Assembly (NCBI GenBank): GCA_002633025.1
Contig: NMRB01000188.1
Location: 485,505 to 549,504, forward strand
Length of the DNA stretch: 64,000 nt
Direction of reading: 5' to 3'
Origin: Notospermus geniculatus
Lineage: Eukaryota; Nemertea; Pilidiophora; Heteronemertea; Lineidae
This document shows positions 1 to 10,611 of the stretch, in pieces. A program made the position numbers and the translations under genes. The notes beneath the pieces are model-generated. The model was given only the letters and a program-made list of their open reading frames with translations, made no database searches and was not told where the DNA came from. Positions within the stretch are counted from its first letter, which is position 1, and each line of letters opens with the position of its first letter.

Positions 1-412
1 CCCGCAACTACGTAATTATTGAGCATCAATTTCCGTTCCCGAAGATGAGAAGTTTGAGATGGCAACTTCTCTAGGCCACTCAGAAACCGCCTGTCCCCTT
101 CTTCACCCAAGGCAAGAAGTACTAATATGTTTTCTCTCCCCGGGCAAGGTCTCAGTCGACGCAATCGGAGAATTGTTTGACATATCAGAAGGAAGTGGCA
201 TTCGTCCCCTGTTTGGGCAAATCACTCCGACTTTTCCCTGCGGAGGGTGTGAAGTTTTCTGCCCAGAGGAATGACTTAACCCCTTTTGGTAGTGACATTG
301 AGGAGTAGCAATAAACTGAGAAGCAAGGTGATGGACCAGCAACTGGAAAGATATTGGTGGACTTTTGAAGGAAAATAGAAACAGAACTAACTTAGGAGCT
401 GTGAACAGAGCA
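1..412. other. Unique-looking DNA, no gene recognised
   Basis: I see no exon with convincing splice sites, no repeat and no RNA gene here. Short open frames on both strands (up to 118 codons) overlap each other and carry no recognisable domain. Confidence 0.5.
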
Positions 413-551
413 GGGGCCTGATTCACAAAGCCCTCGTAGCGTACGTATGATCTTAGCACTGCCCGTATCTATTGTTCGTCGACTTGCTGACAATAGATAC
501 GGATATGCTAAGATCATACATACGCTAAGAGGACTTTGTGAATCAGGCCCC
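413..551. mobile_element. Foldback MITE, about 139 bp
   Basis: The ends GGGGCCTGATTCACAAAG and CTTTGTGAATCAGGCCCC are exact inverted complements. Pairing continues inward through GATCTTAGCA and the ATAGATAC segments, so nearly the whole element can form one hairpin. It has no coding capacity. No clear target duplication is visible, so the superfamily cannot be assigned. Confidence 0.85.
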
Positions 552-1236
552 AGGTGTTTTCAAATCTACCACGTGACACCTTGACTTAGTGGCGACGACA
601 TAAAATATACTGTATATACATGTACTTTACTGTTACTACGCAGAAGTGAGAATTTGTGATCCGGTGTATCAGCATAAATGAGGCTGCAGGTACATGTATG
701 TATTTTACCGTCGATTTTTCTAAATAAAAAATTGCAATGAATAAACAGAACTCGATTTTTTCTAGTAAATTTTATTGGAATCAGCCTGAGATTGGCAATA
801 AACCCAACTCATTCATTGGACAGTTGATGTGAATACACGATCTGTTTCAGGCACCCACGAGGGCTACAGCATCATTTTTATCATTCAGAACCCGACACTA
901 CATCTGCTGGAGGAAAATTTCCTCAATTCCATAGTGGATTTCATCCGGGGGTGTAATTTTACCGATTTGAATATTCTTTTTTCGCAATTCCATTCTTGAA
1001 ATTTCGTAACTGTCAATCTTGGTTAGGGATGAGTTTGTTTTGTTGATGAAGCTAACTTTGCTAGTCCCTGCAGGCACGAAGAAGATGGTGTTTATTCGAC
1101 ATTGGAGGAATTGTCAGTATAATTCCTCCAAGATTTGACTGAGCAGAAATGAGGAGCAGCATTATCAATATTATTTGTAATGATCGTATTTCTCATAAGG
1201 CAAATGTGCATGTAAAAAAATCTGCTTAGAATTTTA
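552..1236. other. No gene recognised; one small hairpin
   Basis: The only structure seen is a perfect 11-bp stem with an 8-base loop at 1102-1131 (TTGGAGGAATT and its complement). A pyrimidine-rich acceptor-like CCTGCAG precedes it at about 1074, but no donor follows in an open frame. Confidence 0.4.
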
Positions 1237-1464
1237 ATAGAGGTTCTTCAATGACGTCACATCGGTCACGTGACTGCAAAGAATCAGCCATGTTGGCCGT
1301 CAGATGGCCGGCGACGACGTCAAAACTGTCACGTCATGACGTTTTGAGTCAGTAATCTGTGTGTTGACGCTGTGTTCATGCCGTGACGTCGCTTGACATT
1401 TTGATGGCCAATATGGCGGCACCATGTCGTCATGGAAATGTGACGTCACGTGAAGAACCTCTAT
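1237..1464. mobile_element. Foldback MITE with GACGTCAC-rich ends, 228 bp
   Basis: The left end ATAGAGGTTCTTCA is the exact inverted complement of TGAAGAACCTCTAT at the right end. Both are followed inward by a GTGACGTCACAT-type segment, giving terminal inverted repeats of roughly 27 bp with small gaps. The interior is rich in GACGTC and CACGTG palindromes, resembling CRE and E-box sites, and holds an AATATGGCGGC string. No protein is encoded. Confidence 0.8.
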
Positions 1465-3401
1465 GGAATAAAACATAAAATATGTTGACCATAATTATAA
1501 CACTGAATACTAGCATTAACGTTCTTTAACAGCATTTCTGATAACTGAACCAACCTACAGCTGCTGACTGACGCGAGCAGAACTCCAATAAACCCAATCC
1601 CCACAAGTAAAAAAGACCTTATCGGTTGGTTTGATAAGAATTATACTTGAAGATGTTGTTCATAATGCGATTCCCAACCAACGAAACAGAACCTATTCCA
1701 TTCCATCAATAGTTGAGCGAAAACACACATATTTCGTTCTGTAGAACTGTACACGGATGTGTGCCCTGTCGTTGATGAAATGAAGCATGACGTAAACGAA
1801 TTATGATGTAAATTGAAGTTATTTTTTACATCGTACTCATCGGTGAAATTCACAGCATCGTGATCAAGCGAATATCGTTTTTATCTTATTACACAGAAAA
1901 AAATACTCGCTGAAATTACAGCTCGAATAAAAAAGGAGAAATTGAGAAAAAAGTAGATTGATGTTTTTCATCTCTCTGTCATGTCGATTTCTTTAGAGTT
2001 AAGAAGTCTTGTTAGCCAAGAAATACACGCAGGAGGTCCTCGTTTTGAAATGCACCTGGTAAAGAAAGTTCGTCAAGAACTGGTCTACACGCGGTAAAAA
2101 AACGTTTCCCCTTCTTAGAAATGCAGAATATAGGAGTAAATTTCATCTAGGCCCTAGTATGCTTGGTTTTACATGTACTGTCTGAGATCGAATACGGTCC
2201 CTTTTCAGGGTGTTTTCAACGAATTTGATCACAATCTTTTCTTCACTCAATGAAAATTCATGTGGGGGATACGAGGTACTCTCTTTTCTACATTTAAAGT
2301 AACTGGCCAGGCCTACACGTTTTTCTTTCGTCAGGCCTATACATGTATTGATAGTCTTCGTGTACATTAATATCACAAAGCATACATGTATTTTGAAATT
2401 TAATTAACAGTTCAACATGCCGAAAATTAATGTTTTTAAAATGGTTGAAACGCCCATGGCCTACAAACGCTTCCTGAACGATTGACCAACCGTCCATGAC
2501 CGGAAATACGTCACACGAGGCAAACAAATGCTGCTGTCCGATGTTTAGAGGCACAGTGACTTGCAGGTCAGATGGATCATAAGTTGGCACACTGACCATT
2601 CATTCAGTCTATTTCCTTGAATGTGGGACTTCAATAACTTGGTAGACATGGTTGGATGCACGTTTCAACAGGGTCATTGGCGATTGAGTGGTCAGTGGGC
2701 AAATCTATGATCCATGTGACCTGCAGCCATTGTGTCTCTGACCTGGCTGTGGCTCATTCGTTCTGACCTCTTAATGTGGAAAAGAGAGTATCTCCCGGCG
2801 AAGCAGCACGAACATCGGGTTGTCTTCAATACCGATACACTTTCCTATCGATCTTTCACCTGTCCAATGGCAGCCCATTTCGGAGACTTTTGATGTAAAC
2901 TCTTGACTCCTGCAGGAAAACATCGGCATAAAAGATAAACTATATATAGTACTTGTTCCAAATGACACCGGTAACTTTCAGAGATGTGACAAAGATGGTA
3001 TCAGATAGCGCCATGCAGGAGCTGACGCTTAGGGCCTGTTCTCAATATGCACAAGCAGCTGTAATCCAACCCTTTTAGTTTAAAACGTTCACCAACAAAA
3101 ACACATTCACTTTCTGTTCAATCACCCTCCACTTCCCCATCTTCTCTTTTCTCTCTATCAGCAACCAACAGATGTTTTTTCTACTCTTAGTCAATTCAAA
3201 TTTATATTTCCCCAACGCAATATGCCGACAAGAAAAAAAAAATCTCAATTATTGGGGTCGGCTTGTCGGGGATATTACATGCATAATATATGATATAATC
3301 ATAAAGTTGTGGCGAAACAGCTGAGGAACTGTGCTCAAAGATAGAGACCTAAAGCTTTAATGAAAGTAAACTGTTATGGAATTGTCTTTTAACCCTTGAA
3401 G
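1465..3401. other. About 1.9 kb without recognised gene or repeat
   Basis: Open frames here reach 101 codons on the minus strand but show no domain and no convincing splice signals. No inverted or tandem repeat was noticed. It is probably intronic or intergenic. Confidence 0.4.
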
Positions 3402-3650
3402 TCATTCGTTCATGAGAGCTATTCTAGCCGTCGATTCGTATTTTTGTTCAAGAACAAAAATACGAATCGACGGCTAGAATCTTATAAGATTATAAGAGTT
3501 GAGAAAGTCGCTTGAAAGTGGCATGCTTCCATGTGAAATAATCTGATTGATGATCGACTGTAACCATCAGTTTTTCATTGTCTAACTGTTGCAAATAAAC
3601 TTAATAAACTGAATACGAAATGACGGCTAGGGTAGCTCTGGTGGACGTAG
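3402..3650. mobile_element. MITE family A, copy 1 (rearranged)
   Basis: This is one of three copies of a roughly 225-250 bp family (others at 30585-30811 and 61543-61769). Shared ends read approximately CATTCGTTCATGAGAGCTAC then CCTAGCCGTCGATTCG. The interior TTCCATGTGAAATAATCTGA followed by TTGATGATCGACTGTAACCA is also shared. In this copy the left end is followed at once by its own inverted complement, making a perfect palindrome at 3421-3480 that the other copies lack. Confidence 0.85.
3421..3480. repeat. Perfect 29-bp-arm palindrome inside MITE family A copy 1
   Basis: Arms 3421-3449 and 3452-3480 are exact complements separated by only AA. The arm is the family's terminal sequence (CTAGCCGTCGATTCGT and onward). 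A terminal repeat therefore appears to have been copied back in inverted orientation at the left end of this copy. Confidence 0.95.
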
Positions 3651-4350
3651 GACTCTATGAAATCAGTTGCAAAGTGCACGCTCGAAACATGTAGGCCCCT
3701 ACTTTTTTTGTTTACAACAGTTTTATCCAATAATACCTGTACAGTTTTATCCAATAATACATCAGTCTGTAATCTATATGGAAATTCAAATGCAAATAGA
3801 AATTGGTATTTGGTTTGTAAATAGATGCAAAACCATTGATTGGCGAATCAGCTTTCTTTCATTTGAATTGATGCGTCAGGAGGAAGGGAAAACTAGATTT
3901 GACATGGCATAAAAAAACGTCAAATAAATACCGGTACTTGGTTTGAATCAGGTTTTAGACGGCATGAGTGGGGTAACCACAACTAGTGAATTTGCGTGTT
4001 GGCCTCCGTAATGGTGCTGTCGGCCATGTTGTTCGACAATGCGCATAAGAATGCATTCCATCACCTACAATGCAAATTATTAACGCATGAACTGAATTAA
4101 CATTCATTATCATTTACAATCATTGTTACGTCGTCAAATTTTTAGAAAGGGCGGCTAAAAGTGCAAGTTTAGGTGATTCGCCTCGGCGTTTCTGGCATAG
4201 GCCTGCCATTTCAGCTTGCCATTAAGAGCTCGTAAAACATATTAGGAAATCACCCCTCCTCCCTCACGAGTGCCTGAAATCAGTTCAATAAAACACTCAA
4301 ACGCCGTTCGACAAAACATGGCTTTATTCATTCCTTTCTTTTTTGTCAAG

Positions 4351-4456
4351 GACGTTTTCCCGTCCGACCGTGAGATCCATCCACCTGATCATGCCAAGCC
4401 GCGGGGACGCTGTGGGCGATGTCAACACATGGTCTTCGGGCTTTTAGCAGATGGAG
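4351..4456 (+). CDS. Candidate internal coding exon with a CxxC motif (106 bp)
   Basis: The segment is preceded by a strong pyrimidine tract ending TTTTTTGTCAAG and followed by an excellent donor, GGAG|GTAAGG. Frame 0 is open throughout and encodes about 35 residues, beginning DVFPSDREIHPPDH and continuing KPRGRCGRCQHMVFGLLADG. Codons are GC-richer than the surroundings. Of the other frames, one stops early and one near the end. The exon ends in phase 1, which fits the phase of the candidate exon at 7769. The CxxC pair could bind metal or be redox-active, but I do not recognise the family. Seen: splice sites and open frame. Inferred: that it is transcribed. Confidence 0.4.
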
Positions 4457-4883
4457 GTAAGGCCCTGTGGATGCCGGATAAAGAGCTTATTCCTTCCAAA
4501 AAGGGATGAGAATTAGCCCTTGGGAGCTAGGAACAAATGTCGTGTTTGGAAGAAAAAATATTAATTGCGAAGGAGCTTTTTGCTTGGAACATGTTCCGAT
4601 CCAAGGGACACATCAAGGGTTCAGACAGGAATTCCCAGCTGCCTTTGGGTAGGGTGAATGTCTTCGGAGATTATTGGCTTCCAGAGTTGGCATGGACACT
4701 TTCTAGGCGGTAGAAATATTGGCTCGTAGAAGAAACTCTTTGAGCTTTGATGGTTCAAAAACCGAGGCCACTTGGTGCCACTAGAAGCAAAGTAGGCTAC
4801 TGCTTCTTTTCCTTTGAATGAGGCCATGAAACCGATATTTCTGAAGGTTGAGCATGTAACTGGTAGGCCCATTCATTGGTAAT

Positions 4884-5136
4884 TTGAAATTAGTGCAAAG
4901 TAGACAAATCAAGATGAAGTGGCATTCATCTTCAACTGCTGAAGATTGATTATACTAAACAAATGGAGACTGGTCACAACTTTGTTCTTAATGCGGTAGA
5001 GGTGATGCTTTGGAACCCTATTCGTTGTTAATTCGCAATAGGGGCAAAACTAGGCAACTCAAGATAAAGTGGCATTCATCTTCTTTCGAAGATTATACCT
5101 GTACTAAACGAATGGAAAGTGTTGTCACAACTTCTG
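4884..5136. repeat. Imperfect tandem duplication, about 150-bp period
   Basis: Two diverged copies lie head to tail (about 4884-4986 and 5030-5136). Both contain AAGTGGCATTCATCTTC, a GAAGATT segment, a TACTAAACRAATGGA segment and GTCACAACTT. A third truncated relative lies at 12451-12500. The duplication spans the start of a 150-codon open frame that therefore looks fortuitous. Confidence 0.7.
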
Positions 5137-7252
5137 TGTTGTTGGATGTGGCAGAGTTGATGCTGAAGAAATGGACCAAAATACCGTCCACATTTCGTAA
5201 GATTTTCTTACACCATATAAAATCTGCAGCAGATGAACGCTTCAGTACCAGAACACGGATTGATGTAGCGAAAATAAGTCATGAACAGCAATCATATTGT
5301 CGAAATGCCAATCTTCATAATCTCCTCTACCAGAGATGCGCCGGCATCCAAGCTTCTGAGACGAGAACAAAAAAGTATTGCTCATTCCTCGTTCTTTCAT
5401 TTCCAATTCCCCCTCCATCTTCAACAACCTGGGACATTGTCGGAACGATTATCTGCTCCTAACATCCACAGATCCCTCTTGATTTTTTCCAATCTCCCCG
5501 TTTTTATCTTGTATAGTGCGTCCCCGTGGATGGTATAAAAACCTGTAAGGAGGCTGGGGCTTTGATTCAAAAGGTAACATCCACATACCGGGATGTCACT
5601 TTTTGCCTAATCAGTGGTTTTTTACAGGTTTTCTTTACCAGTACCTTTGTCCTCTCACGTTCTTTCCCAGAGAAAAGCAGGAGAAAAAACTGCCTCCTCG
5701 AAAAATCGGGATTGGATGAGGAAAAAAGTGGGGAAAAAACAGAGAATCGTGGAGGTTTGGTATGCATAATCGACTCGAATCAGGTGTATTTTTTGCCAAT
5801 TATACCCCGGAATGTCGCAGTCCATGAATAATACAGGTTTTTTTCTTACCAACATAATGATGTCGGGACTGTTTCTCTCGTTATTAACATGTACATAATA
5901 CATAAACAAGTCTGTCGTTTCTGAGGCTTGTCGTGTTTTTGTTATCCACATAATTATTGACTGTAATGCTGATATTGTTTGCTTTTGTCACGTCTACATA
6001 AGGTTAGGGAAAATCTGACAGAAGGACGCGTGGCACTTGGTTTTTTCATGATCATCTGCAGACACTTACACAATACAGTCATGACAGTTTTTGTTGGAAG
6101 GGTAGGCCAGAAATTTATAGTAGGCCTATGGTAACAGAATTGCAAGTAAGCTTATACAGAGAAAACCGTCTGAACCATCCACAACACAGTTCGTTGTTTA
6201 CATCAGTTTTGACAAGACAACGGAATTTTCGATATTGAATTTCGATGCGAGCAAGTCAGCCAGTGTATTCTTCAGTTCTTGGCGTTCATTCGTGAACAAC
6301 ATGGAACCATTTGACGGAAGCAGGCCTATAAATTCGGTCGAAACCGTTTTTTGAGGTTGCAGTCAGTAGCACTGCAAGCATGTCCACTTCTGAACTACAA
6401 GTTAAGAATTTGAGATTTTCAGAGTTGACAATCCCTTCGCCGTGAAAGGCTAGACAACGGTAAAAATGAAATCCTCAAGAAGGGGTGGTTGGATCTGAAC
6501 AAAGGCTGATCCGTTTAATGGCAAGGACAAAACGATCACTGTCAAAATCAAGGTCACAGTGATCGAAATACTCTCTGATAATAGCATTAGTGATATTCAC
6601 AAAGGGGGAACCGCATCGCCTCACCCTGCGTTCCGGTGCAAGATCCCAGCTGCCGGCGAGAACCGACAAGCCAAAAATCTATCTGATCCTTCTTACAGGG
6701 TTGAATAGAAAATTGGATTTGGGGGATAATCCAGAGTTTTCATAAAATATCAACAATCGACATAATAGTATGGCACTCCTATTAATCATTGAATGTGTTG
6801 GGTTCTGCCGGATGGTATTTGTCACCAATTAATCTGTAAATTGCCAAACCACTCCCAAGAATTCACCGTCCCGCCGCCCTCTTTTCACGGTTTTACTAAT
6901 TTGACCACGGTTCTGTGCTCTGCCCTTCCTAACGAATCTGAAATAGCCACAAACGAGGCTATAAATCATCGATAAAATAAAGTTTAAATTGATACTGTCT
7001 TAGCATCTGATCACTTCACACGGTTTCGTGGTTACACACGTAGAAGATGAATGACACTTTCTAATGAAATGTCCAAAGAGTGATTTCAAACTAATGCTGC
7101 AGGGGTCAAATTACTGTGCGTGACCTTGAGGAAGATGACTTTTATAATCTCCCCGATGATTGAACATGACTGATAGCTGTCAGTTTACGAAATGGAAGAT
7201 GATTAAATATTTTGTCTGTCAAATAAAATACAATTTTAAGTCAAATAGCAGA
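5137..7252. other. About 2.1 kb without a supported gene
   Basis: A minus-strand segment at 5860-5976 is open between a weak acceptor and a GTAAGA donor, but the pyrimidine tract is poor and I do not call it. Two weakly related stretches near 5590-5650 and 5805-5860 share ACAGGTTTT(C/T)TT and TTACCA. No clear mobile element is visible. Confidence 0.35.
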
Positions 7253-7398
7253 TGTAAATTTGTGTCCATTTGTCGGAGTAATGGCCGACGTACATTTCTC
7301 GAAGCAGCAAGAAAACCAATAAAAGTGTAAACTTGTGTCCATTTGCCTGTGCAATAGACTAAGTGCATTTCTTGTAGCAGCAACAAAATCGGCACATA
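7253..7398. repeat. Diverged tandem duplication, 73-bp period
   Basis: Two head-to-tail copies begin TGTAAAYTTGTGTCCATTTG at 7253 and 7326 and end in a GCAGCAASAAAA segment. This is a local duplication, not a mobile element. Confidence 0.75.
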
Positions 7399-7444
7399 AG
7401 ATTTCCCAAACACACTACACTCGTATGGTACATGTGTGTCCTTT

Positions 7445-7647
7445 TCCGTCTACACGATCATACATTTGTAACAAATGGACAAATGTATGATCGGTGTGGA
7501 CCGTTTTCCCAACAAGCTTGAATAGCATCCAACACGTATGATGATGTTCAAACTTTTAGCTGCATTGTGTAGACGGAAATCCGCAACAAACTTGGACATC
7601 ATCATACATCATCATACAATGTATGATGTATGTTCGTGTAGACGGGC
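7445..7647. mobile_element. Foldback element with CCGTCTACACGA ends, about 200 bp
   Basis: The left end CCGTCTACACGATCATACAT and the right end ATGTATGTTCGTGTAGACGG are inverted complements with one mismatch. A nested hairpin lies at 7457-7493. GATCATACATTT is scattered through the body in both orientations. It sits inside the proposed intron between the exons at 4351 and 7769. Confidence 0.8.
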
Positions 7648-7768
7648 CTTCAGGATAGAATGAGATTTCGTTTTTTTACCGCGTACATCTATGCTGTAAT
7701 GAATTTCACTGAAACTTGCTCAAAGCTTGTACCTCATTGTGTTATATAACTGATTATATTATCATTAG

Positions 7769-8019
7769 GACAAAGCGATCTAAGGAACCAATGTCAGCCA
7801 TTGTTCACTGACATCGCGGTTGAACCGCAAGAGAAGGAGATTAAGTTACCCGACAATGAAAACTACGTAACTGAGGAGGGGTACGGAGGAAATACAAATG
7901 AAAATGTGTTCAGTGATATCGGTATCATGTGTTGTACTGGTATCAAATGTCCCGGCCAGAGTCCAGGGACCTTGATATACGACTGTAGAGCAGTTTATCA
8001 AAAGGGAAAGAAATATTAA
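7769..8019 (+). CDS. Candidate C-terminal exon of a cysteine-containing protein
   Basis: An intron end is suggested by a TAACTGAT branch-point-like string 14-18 bases before TATTATCATTAG. From 7769 only one frame stays open, giving about 83 residues to TAA at 8017-8019. Recognisable stretches are QSDLRNQCQPLFTDIAVEPQ, EEGYGGNTNENVFSDIGIMC and CTGIKCPGQSPGTLIYDC. Six cysteines, including a CC pair, and acidic and polar composition suggest a folded extracellular or secreted C-terminus. Its first two bases (GA) complete a Gly codon with the single base left by the exon at 4456. No family recognised. The main risk is chance openness. Confidence 0.35.
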
Positions 8020-9048
8020 TTGCCATCAGAGAAGATTGAAGAGAGCCAATCCTATGTTATAATCAGAACCATGTGATAGGGTTTTTTTTGGAATGGCACG
8101 ACTGGGCTGTCCGCTAAGCATGCTAAGAAAGCCAGTGAAATTAATAACCAAATGCTCTCAGAAACTGTAATCATCGGTTCTGGATTATAGATGATGTCGT
8201 GAAGAAGTCATCAACGAACACCATGGAACAGATTGGCCCCAATATGGTGACTGTATGGAGTTTGTATTAAAACGCGTACCGGTAAAAGACTAGTCGAGCG
8301 AAGTCTAGTGTGTATTGAATAAGGGATCATCTCAAAATTGCTTGATGCCCAGAGAGATGGGAATTTTTCATCTGGGAGGAGGGGGTCAGCACTTTCCTGA
8401 TCAAAATTTCATGTTTTTAAAAACTTTTGGCATCACATGTAAATTAGAAGAAAGAAACCAGAGAACTTCCTATACATGTATAGGAAGATTATCATGTTTT
8501 AGCATGTACCCTACTGGTCCTTCATAGAAACACACTCTTGTTGATGCCAGACATAAGACTTTTTCGTCATTTAGAGGGGGAGGGGGTCCAGAGAGAGATG
8601 AAACAAATTCATCTCTCTGGCCATCAAGCAATTCTGAGATGATCCCTAATCTCGGAATCTCATAAGGACCGGAATACAACACTCGGAACGAAATATCGAA
8701 AACGGTTCGAAGAATCGTACAGGGACCTTGGCAGATAATACACTCCCCACTTGACGACCTTGGCGTGGGGGTAATAATAGATCACCCAGTCCCATACTGC
8801 ACGAAACCTGCTTTTATCTGAACAAAGAAAGGACCTTGAACAAGCTGGGTCTGATATCACTCACTGACGAACGACAAGTCCTTGTCTTTTTGACCGACAG
8901 ACGTTCAGAGTTGATGCAGACAATGGATTATGATAGGAAACTGCCTAAGGGTGTTTGAAAGGCAGGGCCTACATCACATGCACCGAAATAACTGCAATGA
9001 ATTACACGAACACCTACAAGGGAATCAACTTCCCTACCGTATCTCATC
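8020..9048. other. No gene; two small palindromes
   Basis: A perfect 22-bp palindrome, CTTCCTATACATGTATAGGA plus AG, lies at 8466-8487. A hairpin of CCAGAGAGAGATGAA with its near-complement lies at 8588-8620. Open frames up to 70 codons carry no motif. If the exon at 7769 is real, the start of this stretch is 3' untranslated sequence and intergenic DNA. Confidence 0.45.
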
Positions 9049-9165
9049 AGTAATACGATAATAAGCAAGAAGTCAATCTCCAGAATTCACGAATTTTCGA
9101 CCCCAACCGGGGTCTTTTTCAAGTGGAACTTTACAATCTGAAACTCTAGAAAAGACAGTAATACG
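9049..9165. mobile_element. Solo 99-bp repeat unit with 9-bp target duplication
   Basis: The unit 9058-9156 (ATAATAAGCAAGAAGTCAAT to AACTCTAGAAAAGAC) is flanked on both sides by AGTAATACG (9049-9057 and 9157-9165). The same unit is found three times in the foldback at 53601-53891. It contains a tight hairpin, GACCCC-AACC-GGGGTC, followed by TTTTT, which looks like a hairpin terminator or a Pol III stop. It has no coding potential. The right copy of the duplication overlaps the first bases of the neighbouring MITE, so this insertion is the younger event. Confidence 0.85.
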
Positions 9166-9308
9166 GAGGTTTAGAAATCAAACGATAAACGTAAACGTTA
9201 ACGACAACGTTATTTTTGTACCGAAAATGCAATATAAAATCTGGTTAATGTGTAGTACGAAAATAACGTTGTCGTAAAGTTTACGTTCGTTTGATTTCGA
9301 AACCTCCC
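9164..9308 (-). mobile_element. TA-flanked palindromic MITE family B, copy 1
   Basis: The element reads CGGAGGTTTAGAAATCAAAC to GTTTGATTTCGAAACCTCCC between TA dinucleotides (9162-9163 and 9309-9310). A second copy lies in opposite orientation at 46126-46277. The long arms contain AACGTAAACGTTAACGACAA. TA target sites fit the Tc1/mariner superfamily as known from other genomes. No transposase is encoded. Confidence 0.9.
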
Positions 9309-9540
9309 TAATGAGAAGACAACACAAACGAGAGCCATCAAGGGTGAAATCGCCAGTGATAAAAATCTCCATACCCCCTGAAGTACTGTCACCCCCTCTG
9401 AAGTATTGTCAACTTGATGTCAAGACATGACATTTTAAATGACGTGCCTAAACCTACTGTCAGTTTATTCAAAATTTATTCCCCTTTTACCCTTAGGTCG
9501 TAAGTCAATGCTTCTATAGCGGGAGTAGTGAGCGGACTTC

Positions 9541-9727
9541 ATTCTGGCTAGTTTTTTTATTTTCAAATAAAGCAGCTAGCTTTTTAGTTTTCAAAAGCAG
9601 CTAGCTTTTTTATTTTCAAAAGCAGCTAGCTTTTTTATTTTCAAAAGCAGCTAGCTTTTTATTTTCAAAAGCAGTTTAACTTTTTTATTTTCAAAAGCAG
9701 TTTAATTTTTTTATTTTCAAAAGCAGA
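9541..9727. repeat. 25-bp minisatellite, about 7 units
   Basis: Head-to-tail copies of AGCAGCTAGCTTTTTTATTT plus TCAAA occur with an exact 25-base spacing over several units (for example CTAGC at 9601, 9626 and 9651). The last units drift to AGCAGTTTAA. Confidence 0.9.
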
Positions 9728-10229
9728 ATCACTGAAAAGTTAGATACTGTTCAGTAACAGTCTTATCCTTGTCAGCGACAGCAGAAATCGACAAACCCCA
9801 CGACTGTCAAGTTTTTTCTTTTTATTTTCCTTCAATTTAATTTTTTTTATTTTTGATATAGTTGTAATGTCGCGTTGTCAAAGCATGTAACATGTACTTG
9901 TAAGTAATGGCGTACAGGAAGGCGCAGAATCCTTGGAAACGAAAAAAGTGGGAAATTCAAGGGCACGTAGAATCAAATTGATCTGATTGATTGACAGCTG
10001 TGTGTCAATTGACACATCATTAATTGCTACTGATCTTGTCAATTAAGGTCACTTATCACCAATCATCTAGATTGATTGATACTCACGGCAAGGTGAAAAA
10101 AAACTTGTGAGAGTAAATGCCATTGATCTTCTCATGATCATCAAGAGTAGGCCCATATTGTCAAATGGGCAGTGTCATGTTATTCGGTATGTTGTCTCGC
10201 CAGTTAGTTATCAATTGTACTGATTGACT
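9728..10229. other. No gene or repeat recognised
   Basis: This is AT-rich sequence with several TTGATTGA and TCAATTGACA strings but no organised structure that I could confirm. Confidence 0.4.
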
Positions 10230-10611
10230 ATAGCCGTGTTTACACCTATGCAATTTTTCCAGACCCGGGTTCGAATTTAACCCGGATCCATTGAATTTTC
10301 TGTCCACACCTATTATCCGTCTTACGATATTGAACGCTGGCCATGCTATTTATAGACACGCCACCCATTCAATTTTAGCAGACCGACACCTGTCGGTGGG
10401 CTCAGTAAACGTTTTAGCCCGGCATTTTTCTGTCCACACCTATGAAATTGCCGGGCTGAAGTATAATCCGGATCAGACCCGCCGAGCGAAAGCGGGCTAA
10501 ATTAGCCCGGCAATTTTTAATCCGGATCCGATTTTCATAGGTGTAAACGCAAAAAAGGCGGGTCAGAGCCGGGTCAGGTCCGGCAATTTCCTCAGGTGTA
10601 AACACGGCTAG
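10230..10611. mobile_element. Foldback MITE with CGTGTTTACACCT ends, about 380 bp
   Basis: Ends TAGCCGTGTTTACACCTATG and CTCAGGTGTAAACACGGCTA are inverted complements. Internal CATAGGTGTAAACGC and CCACACCTATGAAATTG repeat the motif, and CCGGATCC-type GC-rich palindromes fill the body. Open frames of 68-69 codons inside are by-products of the palindrome. Confidence 0.85.

Noticed and set aside
1075-1125. Short exon reading HEEDGVYSTLEELSV after a good CTGCAG acceptor
   Set aside because: Only 15 codons to a stop, overlapping a perfect hairpin. Resemblance to a receptor tail is too thin.
5010-5462. 150-codon plus-strand open frame
   Set aside because: Its first third lies in a noncoding direct duplication (4884-5136), and there is no domain.
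5860-5976. Minus-strand exon of 39 codons ending at GTAAGA
   Set aside because: Acceptor has almost no pyrimidine tract, and an alternative frame is also largely open.
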